A DNA stretch of 64,000 bases from Vreelandella sulfidaeris (GCA_007182875.1 AP019514.1:3410001-3474000); one strand, 5' to 3'. Numbered from the stretch's first letter, positions 20,254 through 30,411 are shown. Numbers and translations: made by a program. The notes: generated by a model from the letters alone, not told the origin.

Positions 20254-22170
20254 CTGTGACGGCCACTACTACTAGTCCTGCGCTACGCGCTCGGCGCACC
20301 TGGAATATCGACCAATGGGGCAGCGGTTACTTCGACGTGGATGACCACGGCCAAGCTCTGGTGCGCCCGCTGGGCAGCGATGCAGAAGGCCCCGCCTTAC
20401 CCCTGAGCGGGCTGGTTCGCCAACTGCAAAGTGCCGGGTTACGCCTGCCGGTACTGGTGCGTTTTAGCGATATTCTCCACGACCGGGTTGAACAGCTATG
20501 CGGCGCTTTTGATGCCGCCATGCGCGACTGTGAGTACCAGGGCGGCTACACCGCCGTTTACCCGATCAAAGTAAACCAGCAGCGCCGGGTAGTCGAAGAA
20601 ATTCTGGCCACCGCCGAACGTGGTAGTGGCCGTGTCGGGCTGGAAGCGGGCAGCAAGCCGGAGCTGTTGGCCGTGCTGGCGCTTTCCGACAGCGGCTCCT
20701 CACTGATCGTTTGCAATGGCTATAAAGATCGCGAGTACGTGCGCTTGGCGCTGCTGGGTGAAAAGCTCGGCCATAAGGTCTATTTGGTGGTCGAGAAGCT
20801 CTCCGAGCTGCAGCTGATTTTGGAAGAGGCCCGCGAGCTTGAGGTGACGCCCGTATCGGCCTGCGCGCCCGCCTTGCCTCTGTGGGTAAAGGTAAGTGGC
20901 AAAATACCGGCGGTGAAAAATCCAAGTTCGGCCTGACCGCCAGTCAGATTCTTGACGTGGTCGAAACGCTACGTCACGAAGACGCGCTGGAAAGCCTGCA
21001 GTTAGTACACTTCCACTTAGGCTCGCAGATCGCCAACATCCGCGATATCCAGCGCGGCCTGCGCGAATGCGCTCGCTTCTATCAAAACCTGATGCAGTTG
21101 GGCGCGCCCATCGATACCGTCGACGTTGGGGGCGGTTTGGGGATTGATTACGAAGGTACCCGCTCGCGCAGCTACTGCTCGGCGAACTACTCCATGCAGG
21201 AGTACGCCCGTAACGTGGTCAGCGCTTTTCCCAGCTTTGTCAGGAAGCCGACCTGCCCCAGCCCCATCTGATCAGCGAATCCGGTCGCTCTCTGACCGCC
21301 CACCATGCGGTGCTGATAACCAATGTGATTGGTGAAGAGCGCGTTAATGCCACGCCGCCTGAGCGCGTCACCCAGGAGCAGGACTCGCAGGTAGAAGAGC
21401 TGTGGCGGGTATTTGACCAATTGGCCGATACCCAAGAGCCACGAGTGCTGGTAGAAGCCTGGCACGACCTGCTGCAAGCAGTAAGCGAGCTGCAGGATCG
21501 TTTTGTGATGGGCCTGAGTGATATTACCGCCCGTGCCGAAGGCGAGCGTGTCTATATGGCCGCCTGCGCGCGACTGCGCACGCAGCTCGACACCCGCAAC
21601 CGTGCCCATCGCGAAATTCTGGACGAGTTAGCGGAGAAGCTCGCTGACAAGCTGTTCGTCAACTTCTCGCTGTTCCAGTCGGTACCTGATGTGTGGGGTA
21701 TCGAGCAGATATTCCCCGTGCTGCCCCTCAGTGGACTGGATCAAGCACCGACACGGCGGGCAGTCATCCAGGACATTACCTGCGACTCAGACGGCCGCAT
21801 CGACAGCTACGTCGACGGTCAGGGTGTGGAAAGCACGCTACCACTTCCAGAGTGGGCCTCTGAGGATGAACGCTGGTTAGGGTTCTTTCTGGTGGGTGCC
21901 TATCAGGAAATCCTTGGTGACCTGCATAACCTGTTCGGCGACACCGACTCTGTTGATGCCGCGCTTAATGCAGACGGCGAGTGGACACTTTCCAACCCGC
22001 TGGCGGGTGATTCGGTGGCGCAAGTACTTGCCTACGTTAACTTCAATGCCAATGTGCTCAAGCAAAAGCTCACTGACCAGTTAGCGGCAAGCGGCTTTTC
22101 TGCCGAAGAGCAGGCACGCTTTGCAGCAAGCTTAAGCGAAGGGCTCGAAGGCTACACCTATCTTGAATAA
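20250..22170 (+). CDS. speA: biosynthetic arginine decarboxylase (frameshifted)
   Basis: PLP enzyme that decarboxylates arginine to agmatine, the first step of one putrescine route. Early region [20 protein letters not shown] and PLP lysine segment [19 protein letters not shown] are diagnostic, followed by [16 protein letters not shown]. The third piece has [20 protein letters not shown] and [13 protein letters not shown]. The last carries [12 protein letters not shown] near 21290 and [12 protein letters not shown]. Frame pieces are 20250-20936, 20882-21271 and 21270-22170, joined length about 640, normal. Breaks near 20890 and 21245. Overlaps thrB by four bases and ends at the 13-bp-stem terminator. 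Confidence 0.93.
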
Positions 22171-22196
22171 CCTCTTGGATAGCCTCTTGAATAGCC
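22161..22196 (+). repeat. 12-bp tandem repeat x3 reiterating the speA stop codon
   Basis: TCTTGAATAACC, TCTTGGATAGCC and TCTTGAATAGCC follow one another without gaps. The first copy contains the last Leu-Glu codons and TAA stop of speA; each later copy carries another in-register stop (TAG). Confidence 0.93.
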
Positions 22197-22217
22197 CGGT
22201 TTGAACGATCCCAAACT

Positions 22218-22251
22218 AGAAACGCCACCTTGATTGTGAGGTGGCGTTTCT
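22218..22251 (+). terminator. strong intrinsic terminator after speA
   Basis: AGAAACGCCACCT and AGGTGGCGTTTCT form a perfect 13-bp stem with an eight-base loop. It can act in both directions between speA and the convergent FAH-family gene. Confidence 0.93.
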
Positions 22252-22314
22252 ATCGATTAACACTACTTTTCGCAGCTTTCTATACTCAGTCTCGTCCTTA
22301 CTCCACTCTTTTCC

Positions 22315-22982
22315 TTACTCCACTACGCTGGTGTTGATTTCCAAACCGCCCGTTAAGGTTAAGCGCAAGGATGAGCCGCGAACAAGCTCTCCAACACCTG
22401 AAGGCGTACCGGTCAAAATGACGTCGCCGGGTTCGAGGGTAAAGTGGCGGCTCATTTCAGCCACCAGGGAAGGGATTGCAAAAATCATATCAGCTCCCTC
22501 ACCGTGCTGGCGCTCTTCACCGTCAATCTCCAGCGTGAATGCTAGCGCATTCCAGTTGGGAACACGGCTTAAAGGCAGAAAAGGCGAAAGCGGGCAAGCA
22601 CCATCGAACGCTTTGGCGATTTCCCACGGGTGCCCTTTCTCTTTTAACGTTGTCTGGATATCACGCAGTGTTAAATCCATTGCCAATCCAATACCGACAA
22701 TCCCACGCTCGGCTTCATCCATAGTGGCATGGGTTAACGTTTCACCCACTAATAGCGCAAGCTCTGCCTCATAATGCACGTCGCCGCGTGAAAACGGCGG
22801 ATCCAACGGTTTGGTCAGATCCACAACGCTGGTCGATGGCTTTATGAACAGCAGCGGTTCCGTGGGAACTGGATTATCCAGCTCTTTTGCATGTTCGGCA
22901 TAATTACGGCCGATGCAGACAACCTTGCCCAGCGTGTGGGGGAAACTCCCTGGCCGTCAGTAAACTGTGGGACAAAACGCAT
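22315..22982 (-). CDS. fumarylacetoacetate hydrolase family protein (frameshifted)
   Basis: FAH-superfamily enzyme, closest in look to YcgM-like acylpyruvases and HpcE-type hydrolases/isomerases. After the start MRFVPQF at 22982 (GGAG 14-11 bases upstream) one C is missing near 22938; the frame then gives KVVCIGRNYAEHAKELDNP, a family hallmark. Later: VHYEAELALLVGETLTHA (metal ligands), AMDLTLRDIQ, GEGADMIFAIPSLVAEMS and GDVILTGTPSGVG. Length about 222 residues, typical. Lies 118 bases downstream of ectD on the same strand; whether they share a transcript is unclear. Substrate unknown. Confidence 0.85.
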
Positions 22983-23100
22983 GGCGGGCATTCTCCTTCT
23001 CATTATGCGTGCCGCATTCGCAACGACAGGCGCAACAGTTTACCCCACCTATACGAGGGTTCCACACCCTCTGGCCATGAATTTGTTTCCCCACTTCACG

Positions 23101-24095
23101 TTAGCGATATTGCTGCGCCGGCTGATCAGGGCTGTGGGCCAAGAAATCAGGCCGCTGTTTAGCCGCTGCATAAGGCGCATCACAACGGTTATCCAAGCGG
23201 TTAAAAACGAAGAACACGTTGCTACGCGGATCGGGTGAAAGGTTAGCATTCGAGGCGTGCAGCGTATTGCAATCGAATAGCAGCAAACCGCCAGCCTTGC
23301 CTTTCGGCGCCTCAATGCCATGTTCAGCCACTAACTCGGTAAGCGCTTCAGGGCTAGGCACACCCACTTCTTGCGCTTTAAGCGAGCTTTTGTGGTTATC
23401 TTCCGGCGTTTCCCCAGGCACGGCACAAATTTCTTGTGCGAACCAGGGATCAGCATTAAAGGGCCGTTGAACTCGTGGTTGTCGGTTAGAATCAGCGAGG
23501 CGCTAACCGCATGCATAGCAGGCATGCCATCTTCCGCGTGCCACGTTTCAAAATCGGAATGCCAGTTAAAGCCCTTACCGGCAAATCCAGGCTTATAGTT
23601 AATCCGTGACTGATGCACATAGGGGTCGTCACCAATGATTTGGCGAGCGGCCCCTGCGACACGCTCATCGCTGGCCAGTTTACCCAATCGCTCAGAGGAA
23701 ATGCACCGCAAACAGCGAGCGAATTTCCTGGCTTTCGGGCTCCGTAACGCTGAATTCTTTATCACGGTATTCATCTTTGCTCATCAGCGCCTTCATTTCT
23801 TGACGCAGCTCATCAAGCTCAGCGCCTTCAATCAGGTTGGGGATAAACAAAAACCCTTTACGCTCGAATTCATCAAGTTGCGCTTGGCTTAAGGGGCCGG
23901 AAAGCTGACGACCCTTGACGACTGCGTCCTGGCGCGGCAGCCAAGTGCTTTCAGGGGTGTAGGACAAACGCGACGGGTAGACATCCTGTCCCTGTGTGCG
24001 CTGAACCTGAGTGTTGTGAACGTTGGTGTATCGGCCATTTCGCTATATTGCTTATGGGCGGTTACAGAATTTAGCGGTGTGCTTTTGACTGTCAT
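23101..24095 (-). CDS. ectD: ectoine hydroxylase EctD (frameshifted)
   Basis: Fe(II)/2-oxoglutarate dioxygenase that converts ectoine to 5-hydroxyectoine, an osmo- and thermoprotectant. Diagnostic segments: [52 protein letters not shown] followed by HSDFETWH (iron-binding HxD), [37 protein letters not shown] (second His) and [15 protein letters not shown]. Ends AQQYR. Pieces in three frames (23889-24095, 23692-23967, 23331-23774, 23101-23421) join to about 331 residues, family length. No ectABC genes are adjacent, so ectD is a separate locus here, as is known for other Halomonas. Confidence 0.94.
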
Positions 24096-24342
24096 CTAAT
24101 CCACTCCTTGTATGATTAGGTTTCAGATCGAACCATGTTGCAGGGGATAGCGTAGACAAACAAAATCAGCATGCAAGGTTAATAGCGACTTTCATAACGT
24201 GTGTTACGAGAAAAATGCTGAAATTCGTTATTTCTCCCTTTAATTAAAACCCGGGTAATCACTACGCTCCTGCTTTAAAGCCTTCATTAACTTGTTCCGT
24301 TCATGGCGGGTTGACCAAGACGTAGTATCCCAGCTTAACGCT

Positions 24343-24876
24343 TCAAAAATCACCCTTTGAAGAATGCTTAAACCTGAAGTGCCTCGAAGCGCCTAAAAAT
24401 GCATTATCTGGACCATGGATAAAAACAACAAACACATTAACAGTGTCACCTGACTTAACACTAATAGTATCTTGTTGATGGTACTTATTATCTTGTGAAA
24501 CGCAAGGATAAAAACACCACCAATTTCTATTTTAAAGCATGTGCCTGGCACTATAGTGCCCTGATACTCTTTTATCCTCATCATAAACTTCTTTTTTAAA
24601 AAGCATTTTTCCATGCAAATCTTCGAGATTATATAATTCTCTAGAGACACTATTTTCAACGCTAAAGAAAACATTCCTAACATAAACTGCCTCACCCGCC
24701 ATGTTAGTAAAAACAAGCCTCATATTTTTACAGTCATGGCCTTCCATATGAATAATAAAGCGAGGGTCGACGCTGACGCCGAGCTTGTAAATAAAAAGCT
24801 GGGCAAAAGCAATCCATACAAGAAAAGTACCTACCTCTACAAAAGCCATCACTGGGTCATAATACTTTTCAAGCAT
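24343..24876 (-). CDS. hypothetical N-terminally anchored membrane protein (frame disrupted)
   Basis: Starts MLEKYYDPVMAFVEVGTFLV, with a membrane helix at about residues 10-34 and then a soluble domain (DPRFIIHMEGHDCKNMRLVF, YVRNVFFSVENSVSREL). The direct frame stops at 24532. The same frame downstream of that stop is again protein-like (QQDTISVKSGDTVNVFVVF, then IHGPDNAFLGASRHFRFKHS) and ends at 24343. The link around 24500-24535 (LKIEIGG) reads only in another frame, so a compensating indel pair is likelier than a true nonsense codon. Total about 177 residues. AT-rich. Family not recognised. Confidence 0.5.
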
Positions 24877-24981
24877 AAATACTCATTTAAATGATTCTCA
24901 TAAGCATAAAAAGCATCAATAGCCAGGACTTCCTCATTCTCACGAAAGCCCCACAAACCTTCTATTAAACCAAGCGAACAT
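24849..24981 (-). CDS. possible small protein between the Crp/Fnr gene and the membrane protein
   Basis: With one base removed near 24935, an ATG at 24981 opens a frame of about 43 residues (MFAWFNRRFVG, then ENEEVLAIDAFYAYENHLNE). It overlaps the end of the Crp/Fnr gene and the start of the membrane-protein gene, the spacing of a tightly packed operon. Without the correction the frame closes after 13 codons. No family recognised; weak call. Confidence 0.3.
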
Positions 24982-25774
24982 GCCCATAAATTAAAGACTC
25001 ATCAAATCCTGTATACTCAGCTAACAGCTCAGGCTCCAAAAGCTTGATAGTATTTCTACTTTTACGGATCATCTTTTTGTTCTAACGCCGTCATACAGCG
25101 ACTGACGTGAACGTTGGTAATGCCCAAAAGCTCGCCCACCACTTCCTGCGTAATAGGGAAAGCGAATACATTTGAGTCAATCATCCCTTTAAACTTATAC
25201 CTGGCATATACCTCAAGCAAGAAATGCGCTACACGCTCTTCTGCTTTATGGTGGGTGCAGCTCCTCAATCTTTCAATAGCGATATTGTCGTTAACCATTA
25301 TATAAGAAACGACCGCGCTTTTAATATCTGAGTAGTCTTGAAAAGCGCATGTACATCATCGACAGACACTTTATCTAACAGGCAATTCTGCAAGGCTAAT
25401 AAAGTAATATCATGGTTATCAAAAGCTCTCTCGGATGCCGACAATATCACCCGGCATATAAACATTGCATATATCTTGCCCACGATTCTTAATCGAGTGA
25501 CACAAACTGACCCAGCCTTGTTTTACTATAAATATTTCCGCCCTCCCTTGGCATAAAGAATACAGTTTTGATTTCTCTTAAACTCCATACTTTTAAGATT
25601 AATAGCGGACAGTTTATCCAACGCTTCTGACCCGAGCCCACCATAGCGACTTAGAATATTGCCAAGAGTCGTCATCTTGGTTTGTAGCATTGTCACGTCG
25701 GGTATTTGAGCATAGCCACTGCTTCCTCTGGCAACTTCGCTATGTATATCAATCGCATTATTCGTCATCTCCAC
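24965..25774 (-). CDS. Crp/Fnr family transcriptional regulator (frameshifted)
   Basis: DNA-binding regulator with an N-terminal cyclic-nucleotide-binding-like sensor domain. N-terminal piece 25526-25774 contains LGNILSRYGGLGSEALDKLS and CILYAKG. The middle has MPGDIVGIRESFDNHDITLL after frame correction. The C-terminal winged HTH shows KAEERVAHFLLEVYARYKFK, PITQEVVGELLGITNVHVSR and, after one missing A near 25075, KKMIRKSRNTIKLLEPELLA. No Cys cluster of the FNR iron-sulfur type is seen, so it is more like redox-independent Crp/Fnr members. About 270 residues. AT-rich. Probably autoregulated or controls the divergent unknown gene; inference from position. Confidence 0.8.
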
Positions 25775-26120
25775 ACTCCCTTGTAGTTAGACAAAAATTA
25801 TATTGCTAAAATTCAAGTTAAAATATGTGCACACCTTTAAAGCTAAATTATGCAAAACTATAGCTAACGATGTGACAACCAACAAGATCAATTTTGCCAC
25901 CAGCATGCTATGTTTTTAACAATTGTTAAAAATCATACCAATCATTATTTTACCTTTAAAAATCCATGCTTTATAACTATAAAACTTGGCTATCACAACG
26001 GCTTAATTTTCATTGAACAACAGATATCATTTCAATGTTATAACCTATGTTATTGTTGGTAAGTATAATCATTTAGAGACTTTCATATTATCGCTACTTT
26101 CAATCTTTAAGGGACTTATC
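25775..26120. promoter_or_regulatory. AT-rich divergent promoter region with perfect palindrome
   Basis: About 345 bases between the divergent Crp/Fnr gene and the unknown 274-residue gene. A perfect 20-bp palindrome TTTTTAACAATTGTTAAAAA occupies 25913-25932, roughly midway, and is a good operator candidate. TAAGGGA before 26121 is the ribosome-binding site of the rightward gene. No RNA gene seen. Confidence 0.6.
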
Positions 26121-26945
26121 ATGAAAAGGAATATATTTACAGTAGCGCTAGAGGAGAAGCCAAAAGCGATACTTGGCACTTTGTGGCAAAGTGGGGACCC
26201 GAAGATAATTAGCCTGCTAAATTTATGCACGGCTGTTGAGGCAGACAACTTCTCTTTTAAAGATGGATTATTCTCAGCAAGAGAAGAATTAGCATCCTAC
26301 TCAGACTCCGTTGATACCATTGTTGCTCAATGGGACTTTCCTATCAGTGCTTTGGTACCTACTCCCAGCAAAGAGCATGAAATTACCTCTTCCTCTGTGA
26401 CCAGCGCTTTAAAATGCGAACATAAACGCTGGAGCCGAATAGAGCAGTCCCAAGTCATATCTGAGGCTGTACCTCGTTATTATGGGGTTGAACCTTTTGC
26501 AGATTTACCGTTTGAACGCGTTACATTAAGTTATCCTTTTAGGATTAACCCCGTAAAAGCACTCTCTCCTTATCACGACTTTAAAAATGAAAATTTCGAT
26601 CCGGCTATTAATGAAGCAATAATCAATACTAACCAATTAGGCGCTCCTCAAGAAACTATGTTTCAAGGTGAGTTAAATGTGAGTGGCATTACTTCGCAGC
26701 CTAAATCAGACATTCCAAACACGCTGTTTGACCGGTTAGCGTACTCCAGCAACTACCCCGCACATGACCATCATAAAATGGTTGAAGTCCTCAGAAAATT
26801 TCTTGAGCATATTGGTTACGATAACGCCTGCTTCAATGTTAAATCCATGTGGAGTGAAGCAGACGCTAATCAGGACCAAGTTGAGGAGCAGTTTCAGAAC
26901 TGCTTGAAAGCTCTCAAGTTTGACATCGAACATTTAGACGAATGA
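26121..26945 (+). CDS. uncharacterised 274-residue protein
   Basis: An uninterrupted frame, rare in this window. Start at 26121 (MKRNIFTVALEEKPKAILGT) is chosen for the AAGGGA seven bases upstream; a longer in-frame extension to 26013 lacks a site. No signal peptide or membrane helix. Features: a charged N-terminus, SALKCEHKRWSRIEQSQVIS, a central segment with PYHDFKNENFDPAINEAI, and an acidic C-terminus rich in Glu/Gln. I recognise no family or catalytic motif. Base composition is clearly AT-rich relative to the core genome, suggesting transfer. The CocE-type hydrolase begins 18 bases later, so both are likely one transcript. Confidence 0.7.
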   Translation: MKRNIFTVALEEKPKAILGTLWQSGDPKIISLLNLCTAVEADNFSFKDGLFSAREELASYSDSVDTIVAQWDFPISALVPTPSKEHEITSSSVTSALKCEHKRWSRIEQSQVISEAVPRYYGVEPFADLPFERVTLSYPFRINPVKALSPYHDFKNENFDPAINEAIINTNQLGAPQETMFQGELNVSGITSQPKSDIPNTLFDRLAYSSNYPAHDHHKMVEVLRKFLEHIGYDNACFNVKSMWSEADANQDQVEEQFQNCLKALKFDIEHLDE

Positions 26946-26962
26946 GCAAATAAGAGGCGATC

Positions 26963-28997
26963 ATGCAAATAGTAGAATCATTTCCTATTCAATACGTGAA
27001 ATTGAGAACGTCTTCATTCCTATGCGGGACGGAAAAGGCTAGCCGCCCGTATTTGGCTTCCCGAGAAAGCAGAGTCTTCACCGCTACCCGCCATCATGGA
27101 GTATATCCCTTACCGTAAGCGGGATATTACACGCGGCAGAGATGCGACTAACCATGCGTATCTAGCGGGCCACGGTTATGTCTGTGTGCGTGTTGATATG
27201 CGCGGAAGTGGCGATTCAGATGGGGTATTGACTGATGAGTATACCCAGCAGGAACAACAAGATGCGGTTGACGCTATAGAGTGGATTGCCCAACAGGATT
27301 GGTGCAATGGCAAGGTAGGCATGATGGGTATCTCGTGGGGAGGCTTTAATAGCTTGCAAGTGGCTGCCAAGCAGCCCCCGCGCTTAAAGCCATCATTAGC
27401 ATTTGTGCCAGTGATGACCTTTACGCTGATAATATGCACTATATGGGTGGGTGCTTATTGGGCGATAACTTATCTGAAGCGACCGTCATGTTTGCCTTTA
27501 ATGCGTTACCACCTGATCCAGAGATTGTCGGCGATAGCTGGCGAGACATGTGGTTTGAACGCATGGAGAAAAGCGGCTTATGGATCGATCAGTGGCTTAA
27601 GCATCAACGTCGAGACGCTTACTGGTCGACCAGTTCTGTGTGTGAATATTACTCCTCCATACGTTGTCCGGTTTATGCGATCGGGGTTGGGCCGATGGGT
27701 TTACTAATACGGTCTTTAGGTTAATGGAGCACCTTCAGGTGCCGCGTAAGGGTCTGATAGGCCCCTGGGGACATAAATACCCGCACCAGGGAATGCCGGG
27801 GCCCGCCATCGGGTTTCTGCAAGAAGCACTTCGTTGGTGGGATTATTGGTTAAAAGATGAGCCGAACGGGATCATGGATGAACCCATGCTGAGAGCATGG
27901 CAACAAGATAGCCTGCCTCCCGATAACTCTTATGACGACAGGCCCGGCCGTTGGATAGGCGAGCGTCAGTGGCCAACGAATAATGTCCAAGAGCGCGGTT
28001 ACGCATTGTTGCCCTACCAGCTAGTGGCAGAGCCAGAAAGCCAGCCAGCACTTAATGACACTGATGAGTATGCCTCAATGGGGTTACAGTCACCGCTTAG
28101 CGTCGGGCTGGAAGCGGGTAAATGGTGTTCTTATACAGCCACCCCGGACCTGCCTGGTGACCAGCGAGAAGAGGACGGCGGCTCGCTTATCTTTAGCACA
28201 CCCAGCTTAACCTCACCGCTTTGTATTTTTGGTATGCCCACATTAGAGCTAGAGGTATCGAGTAACAAACCCCAAGCGATGTTGGCAGTACGCCTTTCAG
28301 ACGTAGCACCGGATGGAAAGTCAACACGGGTGTCCTATGGGTTACTCAACCTTTCACGAGATGGTGACGCACACCCAGAACCCCTGGAGCCTAACCGCCA
28401 CTATCGCGTGAAGGTATTGCTCAATGGGATAGCGCAACAGTTCCCAGCTGGCCACCAATTGAGAGTCTCTATATCGACTTCTTATTGGCCACTCGCGTGG
28501 TTACCGCCAGAGCCTGCACAAGTAGATATTCATTTGAAGAATTGTAAGCTAACGCTTCCCGTTAGAGAGCCGCAAACGAACGACGCCGACCTTTCACCGT
28601 TTGATGAACCACAATCGGCACCTCCGCTTGCTACCACGTTATTGGCACCTAGCGAGCATAACTGGCTATTGCATCGAGACTTGGCCACTAAAGCATCGAC
28701 CCTTGAAGTGATTAACAATCAGGGGCGTTTTCGCATTAATGACATTGGTACAGAAATTCATCGCAGCGCCCGCGAGTATTACCGCACGGTTGATGATGAT
28801 TTCACTTCCGCACGGGGTGAAACGATCACAGAATCCTGCTTTAAAAGAGGCGATTGGCATACAGAAGTGTACACAAGGACCACGCTAAGCTGCACTGTCG
28901 ATAACTTCATTGTCCATGCCCAGCTTGATGCTTATGAAAATGAGTATCGTGTCTTCTCAAAAACTGGGAAAGTGTCATTCCTCGAGATAACGTATAG
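26963..28997 (+). CDS. CocE/NonD family alpha/beta hydrolase (frameshifted)
   Basis: Serine hydrolase of the X-Pro dipeptidyl-peptidase S15 / CocE type, often an acylase or esterase. Starts MQIVESFPI at 26963. Early frame changes near 26990 and 27040 lead to MEYIPYRKRDITRGRD. DMRGSGDSDGVL and nucleophile elbow GMMGISWGGFNSLQVA are clear. The acid/His part follows as YAIGGWADGFTNT-like and GPWGHKYPHQGMPGPAIGF. The rest (about 28.1-29 kb) is the C-terminal jelly-roll domain (CSYTATPDLPGDQREEDGGS, QFPAGHQLRVSISTSYWPLA). One missing A near 28966 restores the usual ending NWESVIPRDNV at 28997. About 678 residues. No signal peptide, so probably cytoplasmic. Natural substrate unknown. Confidence 0.85.
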
Positions 28998-29044
28998 ATT
29001 TTATTATCTCTATTTCTATCACCAAGCGTCGCCGCAAACCCTCT

Positions 29045-29074
29045 GCCACCCGTTGAGTATGCTCAATGGGTGGC
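29045..29074. terminator. hairpin between convergent hydrolase and cytochrome genes
   Basis: CCACCCGTTGAG and CTCAATGGGTGG pair with one G-U wobble around TATG, and the outer G-C extends the stem. No T-run follows, so termination is plausible but not certain. Confidence 0.5.
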
Positions 29075-29146
29075 GGATATGGCGAAACGCAAGCCGAGGA
29101 TGTTAATTCAAGGTAGGGTGCTCGGCAGGCTGTCCTTTTGCCAATC

Positions 29147-30055
29147 TTACTTCAGCGTTTCAAGATAAGCCGCCATATCTCTGGCATCCCGCTCCGTGAC
29201 TTCCAGGTCAGGCATGGCGGTCAACGGGTCCACCTGGGTAGGATGACGAAGCCAGCGCACCATATTGTCTTCGTTATTTGTAAGTACGCCAGCGATATAT
29301 CGACGTGCGCCAATACCCGCCAATGGTGGGCCGACATCCGCTTGCGGCCCGACTAAACCAGGGATCCGATGACAGGCAATACATGCATAACCATACATTG
29401 CTAAACGGCCGCGATCGGCATTGGGAAGGACCTCTGGGGCAGTTCCCGACCTAGCTGAAGAAGCTTCAGCTTCTTCCGTCTGGGCGGTTTCTTTGCTATC
29501 CACCCTAGCGGCAATGGCTTGATACTCGACGGGAGATAGCTTAGACATCTGCCTCATAAAGGCGACAATTTCCCAGATTTCTTCATCGGTGAAAATAAAC
29601 TGCCAGCTCGGCATCCCCGTCATTTTAATGCCGTGTTTGATTGCCCAGAATATCTCAGCAGGCGTACGGTTGCTTGCGGTATGCGCCAAGTTCGGCGGGA
29701 CCGGCGTCATGCCCTTGCCTACATCCTGGCGCGCCACACCGGGGAGCTCCATGGCATTGCACGCATTTGTCGCGATAATATATGAGCCCCTGCTGCGCCA
29801 TGGCCGGATCGTCCAGCGACGGCACATCGATTTCCTCGGCTCGCTGGCTAATCGAACGGTCCAAGGCAGTGGTAAGAACGGTATAGACTGGTTCCGTATG
29901 CTGCTGTAAGGCAGAGACGTTATAAACTCCCAGAAAATGAACATGACCGCGCCCACTGCCATGGCGATAACCACGCCGACAAGGCCTAGCGCCAAGCGGA
30001 TCAGCACGCGCTTGCGGATTCTTTCAATTAAACGTTGTCGGGTTCGAATAGTCAT
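29147..30055 (-). CDS. membrane-anchored diheme cytochrome c (frame disrupted internally)
   Basis: Electron carrier of the caa3 oxidase locus. An N-terminal basic segment precedes one membrane helix (LALGLVGVVIAMAVGAVMFI). Two heme-c sites: CVQCH, visible in an alternate frame at about 29745-29765, and CIACH at residue about 221. In the continuous frame, the stretch 29720-29870 reads as nonsense while another frame gives LDDPAMAQQGLIYYRDKCVQ, then CHGAPG; this is a compensating indel pair. Axial Met candidates are GMPSWQF and TAMPDLEV. 302 residues. The start at 30055 overlaps the stop of the preceding cytochrome gene. Confidence 0.85.
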   Translation of the reverse strand: MTIRTRQRLIERIRKRVLIRLALGLVGVVIAMAVGAVMFIFWEFITSLPYSSIRNQSIPFLPLPWTVRLASEPRKSMCRRWTIRPWRSRGSYIIATNACNAMELPGVARQDVGKGMTPVPPNLAHTASNRTPAEIFWAIKHGIKMTGMPSWQFIFTDEEIWEIVAFMRQMSKLSPVEYQAIAARVDSKETAQTEEAEASSARSGTAPEVLPNADRGRLAMYGYACIACHRIPGLVGPQADVGPPLAGIGARRYIAGVLTNNEDNMVRWLRHPTQVDPLTAMPDLEVTERDARDMAAYLETLK

Positions 30056-30411
30056 TTCAATGTGTACAGGTAAGCGGTGATATCACGGGCATCGCCAACG
30101 CTGACAGCCATATTCGGCATCGCCGTTCGCGGGTCGATCGTCTCAGGAGCACGAATCCAACGCACCATGTCTTCAGGCGTGTTAGGCAATACCCCTGCCA
30201 GGTAGGTACGCTTAGCAATGCGCTCATGGTTGGGCCGGTTCGGCCGTTTGCGCCCGGCACATCAGGTATGGCATGGCAACTGCCACAACCATACTCAGCA
30301 ATCGCTGCCTTCCCCCTTCACGGGGTCGCCCAGCGAGGACGTTGTTTCTTCGCTGCCGCACCCAGCAACGGGCAATAGCAATACCAGGCAAACAAGTACC
30401 TTTGCGTTCAT
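30052..30411 (-). CDS. lipoprotein cytochrome c, single heme (frameshifted)
   Basis: Starts MNAKVLVCLVLLLPVAGCGS with lipobox VAGC, so it is tethered to a membrane and faces the periplasm. After a frame change near 30300 the sequence reads AAIAEYGCGSCHAIPDVPGA with heme motif CGSCH. Another shift near 30215 leads to TYLAGVLPNTPEDMVRWIRA and TAMPNMAVSVGDARDITAYL, the Met ligand and C-terminal helix of a class I cytochrome c. About 119 residues. Sits between subunit III and the diheme cytochrome, overlapping the latter by four bases; likely electron donor to the oxidase. Confidence 0.8.

Noticed and set aside
24393..24716. Alternative 107-codon minus-strand frame with a hydrophobic C-terminus
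   Set aside because: The overlapping frame 24343-24876 has the better start, a clean N-terminal helix and protein-like sequence on both sides of the disruption. The alternative is probably a shadow, apart from a few linking residues.
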